From NCBI RefSeq assembly GCF_004115085.1, contig NZ_QXJP01000004.1, positions 175,737 through 239,736 of the forward strand: a DNA stretch of 64,000 nucleotides. The letters run 5' to 3'. Shown here piece after piece: positions 54,460-62,340 of the stretch. The translations under genes and the position numbers were made by a program. How positions within the stretch are numbered: the stretch's first letter is position 1; every line of letters begins with the position of its first letter. The DNA comes from Longirhabdus pacifica. Lineage in GTDB: Bacteria; Bacillota; Bacilli; Paenibacillales; DSM-105158. A model generated the notes under the pieces. That model saw only the letters and a program-made list of their open reading frames with translations, searched no databases and was not told where the DNA came from.

Positions 54460-56241
54460 TTATTTTTCTGAAACGGTTTCTACCACATATGCGTATTGTT
54501 CATTCGCACTCAAAATAAAAGCAAAACTATTATAATTAGACTTTTCAAAAAAATAATTGTCCAATATAGACTCTTCTTTATTCTGGGCATCAAAAACTTT
54601 CATGGCTAGCCCTTGTTCAGTCTCCATCATATAAACAAACTGTGATGTCCCTTCTATCCAAAGCGGTGGTGCATTTCTGTAAGAAGAAAACGCCGTTAAC
54701 AACGTTTCCCCTGCTTCATTTGCTTCAAACAATTGCCACTCGCTGAAATCAGCTTGATAAAGTGTATAATTCCCATCACTCGAAGCACTGAAATCAATGT
54801 GATCGTCATATGGAATGGGAAAGGTCATTGGTGTGATACTGTCTTCTGACCAATCATACATGTAATGAACGTCGTTCATCGCTTCGTCTTTGAGTGTAAT
54901 ATATACGAATTCCCCCTGGTCTCTCATGGAAACAGGGTACATAACCATATCGATCTCGTTTGATCCTACATTAAAACTATCTTTTTTCCTCATCACCTCA
55001 TTACCGTCCGCAGCATCGTAGATAACCAATTGCAAATCATGAAGTGTTGATTCTGATGTCCCCACAGCCATGATAATATGCTGTTTGTCTAAACTAAAGA
55101 TGGCTTCATGAACATATCCATCCACGTTAAGCACTATCGCACTATCTGTGTTTAATGCATTGGACTCTGTTGGTTTAGAATAAAAGAAGCCTCTTCTATC
55201 TGCATAAAAGGAACCTGCACCACTATAATGCAGCAGAGCCACTTGTGATTGGTCTTCTTCAATGGGATAATGTGTTTTTTCTCCCGTGTTTACATCGTAC
55301 ATAAAGTGTAAATGTGTAAACGAATCGTACACGTTGAAGTTTTTCATTCTTGAAGCGGCAACATAACGATCATTCAATACACTATAAAATGAGGTTATAC
55401 CATCCTCGAAGTCGAACTGTTGTATCTCTGTCCCATCAAGTGAAAGCCTAGTTATCTTTGTCTGCATATCGGCGATTTGCACATAAAATGGAGGAGATGC
55501 TTGTAATAATACTCCTTCAGCTGTAGTTGCTCCTGTTACATCAATGTTGTATTCATCATCCTCACTATCTACTGTTACATGAAGTTCTTTTTCATTTTCC
55601 CATTTGAAAACAAGCGTTGCTTCTGTTCCTAAATGTTTTGTAATGGTTTGTTCTACGGATTCTTTGTTCATCTCCTCTGTAAATACTAGTTTATAATGTT
55701 GATTTAACACGCTATTTATCGTTTTCACTGGAGATTGTATTTCTGGCGTTGAAAGCAAACTAATGATTACAGCTGACTCTTCGTCTGCATTCACAACTAG
55801 CGTTTCGAACATCGGTATGTTATGTAGTTTTTCCCCACTTTTCATTTCCGTTTGATTGAGGTCTATGGTGTAAGAAGTTTTAGCTATTGGTTCATGAATG
55901 TACGCATTCAGCGCGGTAAGCTCAAATTGCACGTTCAACTCCAGCTTCTTATTTGCTTTCCAATCAAATGTATACTCTACAGGGACATCTGGAAGCCAAA
56001 TCGATCTCTTCAATGCTTCTTCTACAGTATTTCGATCCATCTCCTGTGCAAAAGTAATGGTATACGACTGAACAGGACCACTTACTTCCACTGATGAAGT
56101 TTCGTCAGGAAATTGTGTATGCCTAATCATCACTTGATCTTCGTCCTTGATCTGTTCTCCCCCGATTTGTTCACAACCTATGATGGTACTTACACTTAAA
56201 AACATGAATACAATAAGAAATCTAAATCTCAAAAACTTCAT
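54460..56241 (-). CDS. Lipoprotein with Ig-like repeats and beta-propeller-like domain
   Basis: 593 residues, with signal and lipobox IIGC (Cys ~23). Two repeats resemble Big_5/SbsA-type Ig-like domains: YTITFAQEMDRNTVEEALKR (~60) and YKLVFTEEMNKESVEQTITK (~185). The C-terminal half (~260-593) has repeated strand blocks such as FSLDKQHIIMAV and FSASSDGNYTLYQA, like a TolB/WD40-type propeller. It shares this plan with the protein at 59070-60851 along its whole length (for example STPEIQxPxxT, FTEEMN, SSPPFxVxV, GSFYADxRGFFY), so the two are paralogues on each side of the feo operon. Role unknown; likely displayed on the cell surface. Confidence 0.75.
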   Translation of the reverse strand: MKFLRFRFLIVFMFLSVSTIIGCEQIGGEQIKDEDQVMIRHTQFPDETSSVEVSGPVQSYTITFAQEMDRNTVEEALKRSIWLPDVPVEYTFDWKANKKLELNVQFELTALNAYIHEPIAKTSYTIDLNQTEMKSGEKLHNIPMFETLVVNADEESAVIISLLSTPEIQSPVKTINSVLNQHYKLVFTEEMNKESVEQTITKHLGTEATLVFKWENEKELHVTVDSEDDEYNIDVTGATTAEGVLLQASPPFYVQIADMQTKITRLSLDGTEIQQFDFEDGITSFYSVLNDRYVAASRMKNFNVYDSFTHLHFMYDVNTGEKTHYPIEEDQSQVALLHYSGAGSFYADRRGFFYSKPTESNALNTDSAIVLNVDGYVHEAIFSLDKQHIIMAVGTSESTLHDLQLVIYDAADGNEVMRKKDSFNVGSNEIDMVMYPVSMRDQGEFVYITLKDEAMNDVHYMYDWSEDSITPMTFPIPYDDHIDFSASSDGNYTLYQADFSEWQLFEANEAGETLLTAFSSYRNAPPLWIEGTSQFVYMMETEQGLAMKVFDAQNKEESILDNYFFEKSNYNSFAFILSANEQYAYVVETVSEK

Positions 56242-56438
56242 TGACTATCCCCCTAAGGCTTTATTTTTCTAAATATTCCATTTTTATCATAGCATATTAA
56301 CATACTTAAAATAACAATAAAATACTAATCGTTCACTTTCAAAACCTACGTCATATCATATCATGTCATACTTCACTTTGTGATTTTTATCACAGACAGC
56401 ATACTAACTACAGCTTATGATAATTAACATTATCTAAA

Positions 56439-56453
56439 TGATAAAGATTATCA
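56439..56453. promoter_or_regulatory. Fur box of the feo operon
   Basis: TGATAAAGATTATCA matches the 7-1-7 Fur consensus TGATAATNATTATCA at all but one position, 53 bp before feoA. A second partial site (TGATAATTAACATTATC, from 56418) overlaps the region just upstream. Repression by iron-loaded Fur is expected. Confidence 0.85.
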
Positions 56454-56505
56454 TTTTCAACTAACTAGAATTGATTATTATGCAGTTTAAAAGGAGCAAG
56501 ATATT

Positions 56506-56733
56506 ATGGTACTAACAGAAGTCCCACGCGGTAAACGTGTTGTCATCAAACAATGTTCGCAACTTCATCCTCTTATTTATCGAAGGTTAAATGATTTTGG
56601 CATCAATGAAGGAAAAGAAATTTTTTACAAAGGAAAGATGCCATTTGGTGGTCCATGTTTCATTGCATGTAAAAGCCAAAAAGTTAGCATTCGTCACTGC
56701 GATGCTCAGTGTATCGAAGTGGAGGCATTATAA
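56506..56733 (+). CDS. feoA: Ferrous iron transport protein A
   Basis: 75 residues, a small SH3-like cytoplasmic protein that supports FeoB. The pattern VPRGKRVVIKQC, RRLNDFGINEGKEI and the final SIRHCDAQCIEVEAL fit FeoA. An AAGGAG site precedes ATG. The stop overlaps the feoB start by one base (TAATG), so the genes are translationally coupled. It contains more cysteines than most FeoA proteins. Confidence 0.92.
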   Translation: MVLTEVPRGKRVVIKQCSQLHPLIYRRLNDFGINEGKEIFYKGKMPFGGPCFIACKSQKVSIRHCDAQCIEVEAL

Positions 56734-58715
56734 TGGACATCGCTATACTTGGAAACCCGAACACAGGAAAAACATCATTGTTTAATCAACTTACTCATTC
56801 CTATGAATATGTAGGGAATTGGAGTGGTGTAACGGTAGAAAAGAAAGTGGGGAAACTTCGTGCAGCAACAGGGAACCTAATCGATTTACCAGGATTATAT
56901 ACACTTTCTCCGCTTACAAAAGATGAAAAAGTCGCTTCTACCTTTTTATTAGAAGGTAAATTCGATGGAATGATTAACATTATCGATAGTTCTCAATTAG
57001 AACGAAATCTACATCTTACGGTGCAACTATTAGAATATGGAAAACCGATGATGATAGGCCTTAACATGATGGACGTAGCAAAGCGTAATGGACTTGCTAT
57101 ACATATACATCAACTTTCTCAGCAACTTGGCGTGCCAATCAAACCGATGATTGCGCGAAAAGGAAAAGGATGTGAGCAACTGGATGCAGAGAAAATGAAA
57201 GCACCTTCATTTCATCTTCAGTATGATGACATCATAGAAGAAGCAATACAACAATGTGAATCACAAATGCCAGCGAAAATGAAACATACACGATGGATTG
57301 CACTTCAGTATTTGGAAGGCAATGAAGTCGTACAGCAATATTTACAACAATACGTATCTCTGACATGGCTAGAAGCTTGGATGAAAGATACGGAAAAGAA
57401 CGTGAAAATAAAACACAACATTGCCTTGAATAAACTAATCTATAGAACGAGAGAGACTTATATAGAAGAACTATTAAAGGAAAACATGATAACGTCCTTG
57501 TTGAAACATAAAGCATCGAGTGAAACGATAGATCGCGTTGTAACCAATCGCATTTTAGGTATCCCCATCTTCTTATTCGTGATGTATGTGATGTTCCAAT
57601 TTACGTTTGATTGGTTAGGAGTCCCCATTTCCGACTTAGTGGATGGATTGATCTCGGGTCCTGTGACAAGTGGGGTAGAAGCTGGACTACAATGGATTGG
57701 TGCTAACGCTTTTTTTCAATCGTTATTTATAGATGGGATCATTGCAGGGGTAGGAGGTGTCCTTGTATTTGTTCCGCAAATCTTCATTCTATTTTTATTT
57801 ATTTCGTTTATCGAAGACTCAGGATATATGGCCAGAGTGGCGATGGTGATGGATCGATTACTTGAAAAATTCGGATTGAATGGGAAAGCGTTCATCCCTA
57901 TGATCATTGGTTTTGGCTGCAACGTCCCTGGCATTATGGCCTCAAGATCGATGGAACAAGAGCAAGAGCGCCACTTAACGACGATGCTCACCCCTTTTAT
58001 GTCCTGCTCTGCTAGATTGGCTGTGTACAGTTTGTTTACTGCTATATTTTTCACAAGTCATCAAGCACTTATCGTCTTATCTTTATATGTAATGGGTATT
58101 GTCGTCGCGCTTATCGTGGCAAAAATTTTATCGATAACAAAGTACAAAAATGAAAAATCTTTGTTCGTGATTGAACTTCCTCCTTATCGTATACCATATG
58201 CAAAAACGTTATATCGAAGTACGTGGGAAAAAGGAAAAGGTTTTGTTCGTAAAGCAGGTACGATTATTTTAGCTGGGACTATCGTGATTTGGTTGTTATC
58301 GTATGTCGGTCCTCAAGGCTTCCATGTGCCTATACAGGAAAGTTTTATGGCCTATGTTGGAAAGAGCATTGCCCCTCTATTGTCTCCGCTTGGTTTTGAC
58401 ACGTGGCAAGCTGGGGCAGCACTAATTACTGGCTTTTTGGCAAAAGAAATGGTCGTATCGACGCTGTACGTTCTCTATCTTGTACCGAATACCGAAGCTT
58501 TACATGTTGTTATTGGCCAACAATACACGGCATTACAATCATATAGTTTTATGGTGTTTTTTCTGCTTTACGTTCCTTGTCTCGCCACCGTAGCTACGTT
58601 AAAAAACGAACTACCTAATACCAGATCCATGTTATTTAGCATTGCCCTTTCCTTCGCTATTGCTTACGTGCTAGCTTTGTGCGTGTATCAGATTGGGAGA
58701 TTACTAGGCTTTTAA
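56733..58715 (+). CDS. feoB: Ferrous iron transporter FeoB
   Basis: 660 residues. The N-terminal G domain has G1 GNPNTGKTSLFNQL, G3 DLPG and G4 NMMD; a helical spacer follows, then a membrane part of about eight helices with the two Gate segments, the first around ESGYMARVAMVMDR-like EDSGYMARVAMVMD and IGFGCNVPGIMASR (conserved Cys). It imports Fe(II) across the cell membrane, driven or gated by GTP hydrolysis. ATG at 56733 is chosen over an upstream in-frame ATG because GGAGG lies directly before it and it overlaps the feoA stop. The Fur box upstream shows iron control. Confidence 0.95.
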   Translation: MDIAILGNPNTGKTSLFNQLTHSYEYVGNWSGVTVEKKVGKLRAATGNLIDLPGLYTLSPLTKDEKVASTFLLEGKFDGMINIIDSSQLERNLHLTVQLLEYGKPMMIGLNMMDVAKRNGLAIHIHQLSQQLGVPIKPMIARKGKGCEQLDAEKMKAPSFHLQYDDIIEEAIQQCESQMPAKMKHTRWIALQYLEGNEVVQQYLQQYVSLTWLEAWMKDTEKNVKIKHNIALNKLIYRTRETYIEELLKENMITSLLKHKASSETIDRVVTNRILGIPIFLFVMYVMFQFTFDWLGVPISDLVDGLISGPVTSGVEAGLQWIGANAFFQSLFIDGIIAGVGGVLVFVPQIFILFLFISFIEDSGYMARVAMVMDRLLEKFGLNGKAFIPMIIGFGCNVPGIMASRSMEQEQERHLTTMLTPFMSCSARLAVYSLFTAIFFTSHQALIVLSLYVMGIVVALIVAKILSITKYKNEKSLFVIELPPYRIPYAKTLYRSTWEKGKGFVRKAGTIILAGTIVIWLLSYVGPQGFHVPIQESFMAYVGKSIAPLLSPLGFDTWQAGAALITGFLAKEMVVSTLYVLYLVPNTEALHVVIGQQYTALQSYSFMVFFLLYVPCLATVATLKNELPNTRSMLFSIALSFAIAYVLALCVYQIGRLLGF

Positions 58716-58798
58716 ATGTTATGACATTGAAACGTGGTAGTTACAAATATGTTGAACAAAGAATACAGCATACCATTAAGAAAAGGAGACGTTTCACT

Positions 58799-58978
58799 AT
58801 GCTCATAAACATACTGCTAGGCGCTATCATTTTTGGTTATGCAAGCTATTGTTTCTTTTCCTTTTATAAAAAAATAAAAAAAGGAAAGTGTGCTTCATGC
58901 AGTTTAAGCGAGACTTGTGAGAGCATGAAAAACAAAAACAGCTGCAACGATTTAACAACGGTTCAGAAAAGTAAATGA
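58799..58978 (+). CDS. FeoB-associated Cys-rich membrane protein
   Basis: 59 residues: one membrane helix (ILLGAIIFGYASYCFFSFY), a lysine-rich turn, then KCASCSLSETCESM with CxxC and further cysteines. This is the typical FeoB-associated Cys-rich membrane protein, the third gene of many Firmicute feo operons and possibly a metal or redox partner of FeoB. AAAAGGAG lies 11 bases before ATG; 83 bp separate it from feoB. Confidence 0.85.
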   Translation: MLINILLGAIIFGYASYCFFSFYKKIKKGKCASCSLSETCESMKNKNSCNDLTTVQKSK

Positions 58979-59011
58979 TGATCCATTTAGCAAACAACAA
59001 AAACAACAAAT

Positions 59012-59043
59012 AGGACGCTGATCTGAAATAGATAGAGCGTCCT
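59012..59043. terminator. Hairpin after the feo operon
   Basis: AGGACGCT and AGCGTCCT form a perfect 8-bp stem between convergent genes. T-runs are weak on both sides, so termination is probable but not strong. Confidence 0.5.
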
Positions 59044-59069
59044 TATGGACAATAACTTTTATTTCATTC

Positions 59070-60851
59070 TTACGGTGCAGCCACATAAATCCATTTTTCT
59101 GTAGCCCCTATAATGTGAGGAGACTCCAATCTATCTTCCAAAAAGATCTGCTCTTCCATCATCAAAAGGTCGTATGCATAAATGATGGATTTACCCTCGT
59201 CTTGATCTTTGACTTTTTGATATACAAATTGATGATCGTTGATCCAAGTTGGACTGTAGATTCTTTCTTCCATCACCGCTACTTCATTTGTTCCTTCAAA
59301 CAACGTCCATGATTGATCGTATGGAAGATAAAGTTGATACGCTCCGTCATGGGAAGGAACTATGTGTAAATTATAATCATAAGAAAACGGAATTTTCTTT
59401 TCCACCATTTCCCCACTCTGCCAATGATAATCGTAATATTGCGACTTGCCATCTACGTACATCATAAAGGTGAAGGTATCTCCATCATCGTACATCGGTA
59501 TACGCTGCGGATCTCCTCTATCATACAAATCATAAATAGGAGAAATGCCTGGTACGTTTTCTATTAATGTGCGGTACTGCTTGCTGTCTATCGTATATAA
59601 CATGAGATCTAAATTAGCCCTATCTTCCAGAGAAGAACTGCTCAGGAAGATGATATGCTTTTTATCTTTACTGAATGTAGCCCCGTGAACGTAACCTTCA
59701 GTATTCACCTGCACCGTTTCCTGCTGCTCTAAGTTCGTCAAGGAAATGCTTTCTTCATCTCCGAAATAGAAGAAGCCTCTCATATCGGCATAAAAAGACC
59801 CTGGCCCAATATAGTTAGTAAGTGCTTCTGGCAACCTACTTGCCGCTACAGGATAGGAAGTAAGCTCCTGTTGTTCTATATTATACATGCCGAACAACGT
59901 AACATATGGTCCATGACAACAGAAGTATTCTTTTTCCCTAGCTAGGACAATATCATTATCATTTAATATCGCTACAGGTTTATACAACGTATTCCAGTCT
60001 GTCACTTGTTCTACTCGTGAACCATCGAGAGAAACTCTCCATAATTGCTCTAACTCTTCCCATACATACACTTTAAATGGAGGAGATGAAAGTAGTTTAT
60101 CTCCTTTTTTTGTTAGCGCACCTGTCACATTAAGTTGATATGTAGGATCATAATACGAATCTAATACTTCTCCTTCCAGCTGTATTTCTACGATAACTTC
60201 TTTATCCGTCTTCCATGCATAGTCCAATTGAACTGCTACTTCGTATGACTTTATATTTTTCTGTAATGCTTCTTCTACCGATGAAGTATTCATCTCTTCC
60301 GTGAAGACAAGTTGATATTTCTGATTAAGTGTCGAGACTGGTGTTCGTATCGGGGCCTGAATTTCTGGAGTAGATGCTAGACTAATGTGCACTTTTTCAA
60401 CACTACCGGCATCATCTATATACACCATAAATGCTTTTGCATCTTCCATAGCGACACCTTCTTTCGTTTTCGCTCCGTTAACATCGATCACTAATCTTTG
60501 GGAAGAATATCTATGCACAGCTTTATTAAGTTGTTCTTCATCATAATTCACTTCCACCCATACTTGCCGGCTATCTACTTCCCATTGAAAATCAAGATGA
60601 TGCGTCACGTCTTTAATCCATGTACTCTTTTTCAAAGCTGTTTCTACCGTCGCTCTGTCCATCGGTACATCAAACATCATGTGATATCGATGTACATCAC
60701 CTTGAACGGTACTGTAAGCTTTGACTTCAGGAAATTGCTCATGCTGGATGATGACAGATGGCGCAGTATGTTTTTCATCGGCGAAGGTAGAAGGTATCGA
60801 AATGAAAATAAAACTTAGACACAATAAGAATATATATTGTACTTTTCTCAT
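59070..60851 (-). CDS. Exported Ig-like/beta-propeller protein, paralogue of 54460-56241
   Basis: About 593 residues with a cleavable signal (YIFLLCLSFIFISIPSTFA) but no lipobox, unlike its lipoprotein paralogue. It has the same two Ig-like repeats (HMMFDVPMDRATVETALKKS, YQLVFTEEMNTSSVEEALQK) and the same propeller-like C-terminal half (GSFYADMRGFFYFGDEES, FSKDKKHIIFLS). It is therefore probably released or wall-associated, while the paralogue stays on the membrane. ATG at 60851 lies eight bases after GGGGG; the in-frame ATG at 60866 has no ribosome site. Function not recognised. Confidence 0.75.
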   Translation of the reverse strand: MRKVQYIFLLCLSFIFISIPSTFADEKHTAPSVIIQHEQFPEVKAYSTVQGDVHRYHMMFDVPMDRATVETALKKSTWIKDVTHHLDFQWEVDSRQVWVEVNYDEEQLNKAVHRYSSQRLVIDVNGAKTKEGVAMEDAKAFMVYIDDAGSVEKVHISLASTPEIQAPIRTPVSTLNQKYQLVFTEEMNTSSVEEALQKNIKSYEVAVQLDYAWKTDKEVIVEIQLEGEVLDSYYDPTYQLNVTGALTKKGDKLLSSPPFKVYVWEELEQLWRVSLDGSRVEQVTDWNTLYKPVAILNDNDIVLAREKEYFCCHGPYVTLFGMYNIEQQELTSYPVAASRLPEALTNYIGPGSFYADMRGFFYFGDEESISLTNLEQQETVQVNTEGYVHGATFSKDKKHIIFLSSSSLEDRANLDLMLYTIDSKQYRTLIENVPGISPIYDLYDRGDPQRIPMYDDGDTFTFMMYVDGKSQYYDYHWQSGEMVEKKIPFSYDYNLHIVPSHDGAYQLYLPYDQSWTLFEGTNEVAVMEERIYSPTWINDHQFVYQKVKDQDEGKSIIYAYDLLMMEEQIFLEDRLESPHIIGATEKWIYVAAP

Positions 60852-61180
60852 GACAGAAGCCCCCATTTCACTGTACGATATAGATATAATTTTACGTTAG
60901 AAATACAACCCATTGATTTTCTATGAATAACCTATACAAAAGATAACACCATTGTTCTTTAAAAATAATAATGGAGCGCAAACTAAACTCAAATCATTCT
61001 TTTTTCATTTTATATGTTAAACGATATTAAGATGCAAAAGTTGCTTTAAAAGTGTATAAAATTGTAAAAAAATATATACTCCTTCCCTCCCACTTCAATG
61101 AAACAAAATATGTTAGACTAAAATTAGAAATTCTACTATATACACAGCAACATAACTTTAAATTTATGGGAGGGATGCAG
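60852..61180. promoter_or_regulatory. Divergent AT-rich intergenic region
   Basis: About 330 bp between divergent genes; both promoters should lie here. A weak candidate for the rightward gene is TTAGAC (about 61111) with TATATA 18 bp downstream. No convincing operator, RNA element or small gene was seen. GGGAGGG just before 61181 is the ribosome site that decides that gene's start. Confidence 0.4.
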
Positions 61181-62062
61181 ATGAAAACAGCATTAGTATT
61201 TGGAGGAACTAGATTTTTTGGTGTCAACTTAGTACAGTCTCTACTTCAACGCGAAATAAAAGTCACGATAGCTACTCGCCAACATACAGAAATTCCTTTT
61301 GGTCCTGAAGTGGAAAAAATAAAAGTAGATCGCTTTGATTTGGAATCTATGCAAGAAGCAACGGAGGGTAGATCGTGGGACTTTGTGTTTGATCAAATAT
61401 GCTACAATGCCGATGATGCTTCCATCGCAGTAGAAGTATTAGAAGGGAAAGTAGGCAAGTACATCTTTACTTCCACTCAGTCTGTATATGACTATGGGGC
61501 AAACCTTGCAGAAGACATGTTCAACCCAACTACATATCAATTTTCAAAAGAAAAAAATGAAAAGGTAAACTATCAAGAAGGAAAAAGACAAGCAGAAGCT
61601 GTATTTTATCAAAAAGCTGACTTTCCTGTTACTGCGGTAAGATTGCCAATTGTACTTGGGGAGCATGATTACACGGGGCGCTTGCAACTACATATCGATC
61701 ATATCAAAACAGCACAACCACTAGGATTTTATAACCTTGATGCTGAAATTGGATTTATTCATCAAGAGGAAGCAGGGGCATTCATTGCTTGGATAGCGGA
61801 GCAAAACTTTACAGGTCCCATTAATGCTTGTGCGAACGGTACACTGACTTTAGATGAACTAATCAAAAAAATACAACACACAGTAAACAAGGAAGCCATC
61901 ATTCAACCTTCTACTTTTATGGATCAGGGACATTCCCCTTATGGCATTGAAAAAACATGGACGATGAGCAATGAAAAGGCATCAGCGTTAGGATATACAT
62001 TCAGCACGTTAGAAGAATGGCTTCCTAACCTGATAGAAAAGCTATCATCTGAACGTGTTTAA
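61181..62062 (+). CDS. NAD-dependent epimerase/dehydratase-family protein
   Basis: 293 residues of the short-chain dehydrogenase (extended) type. The N-terminal nucleotide motif ALVFGGTRFFGVNLVQSLL replaces the usual GxxGxxG with GGTRFFG, as in the subgroup of isoflavone-reductase-like/CSP41-like proteins; YIFTSTQSVYDYG marks the active-site region, and KRQAEAVF the usual Lys position. The catalytic Tyr-x-x-x-Lys is not classical, so it may act as an NAD(P)-binding reductase of unknown substrate. Of two in-frame ATGs the second (61181) is correctly spaced from GGGAGGG. It stands alone and is convergent with the next gene. Confidence 0.82.
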   Translation: MKTALVFGGTRFFGVNLVQSLLQREIKVTIATRQHTEIPFGPEVEKIKVDRFDLESMQEATEGRSWDFVFDQICYNADDASIAVEVLEGKVGKYIFTSTQSVYDYGANLAEDMFNPTTYQFSKEKNEKVNYQEGKRQAEAVFYQKADFPVTAVRLPIVLGEHDYTGRLQLHIDHIKTAQPLGFYNLDAEIGFIHQEEAGAFIAWIAEQNFTGPINACANGTLTLDELIKKIQHTVNKEAIIQPSTFMDQGHSPYGIEKTWTMSNEKASALGYTFSTLEEWLPNLIEKLSSERV

Positions 62063-62069
62063 ACTCATC

Positions 62070-62112
62070 TCCACCTTATCGTTGGGCTTCGCCCTTCACA
62101 CGCTTGAAGATG
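62070..62112 (+). other. Stem-loop after the epimerase gene
   Basis: TCTCCACCTT pairs with AAGATGGAGA (one mismatch), with an inner GGGC/GCCC hairpin. No T-run follows, so it may be a transcript-end structure rather than a full terminator. Confidence 0.45.
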
Positions 62113-62209
62113 GAGACTTCTTTCAGAAAACGTTAAAGTTTTTTTGTAATCACGAGTATATCGGTTAGTGTCAATGTATTAAGTAAATATTGAAGCCACT
62201 TTTTGGTGC

Positions 62210-62246
62210 AAAAAAGGAGTGAGCACATTTGCTTCACTCCTTTTTA
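62210..62246. terminator. Strong bidirectional terminator
   Basis: AAAAAGGAGTGA and TCACTCCTTTTT form a long perfect stem around a ten-base loop, with Ts on both strands. It separates the convergent epimerase gene and the large exported protein gene. Confidence 0.85.
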
Positions 62247-62340
62247 ACTTATGAATAACAATGGAAATGTTGTTCTTTCTTCTTCAGGTGGTGTAGCAAC
62301 CATTTTGTAGCATTGAACTTTTTAAAAAGTTAATCATACT

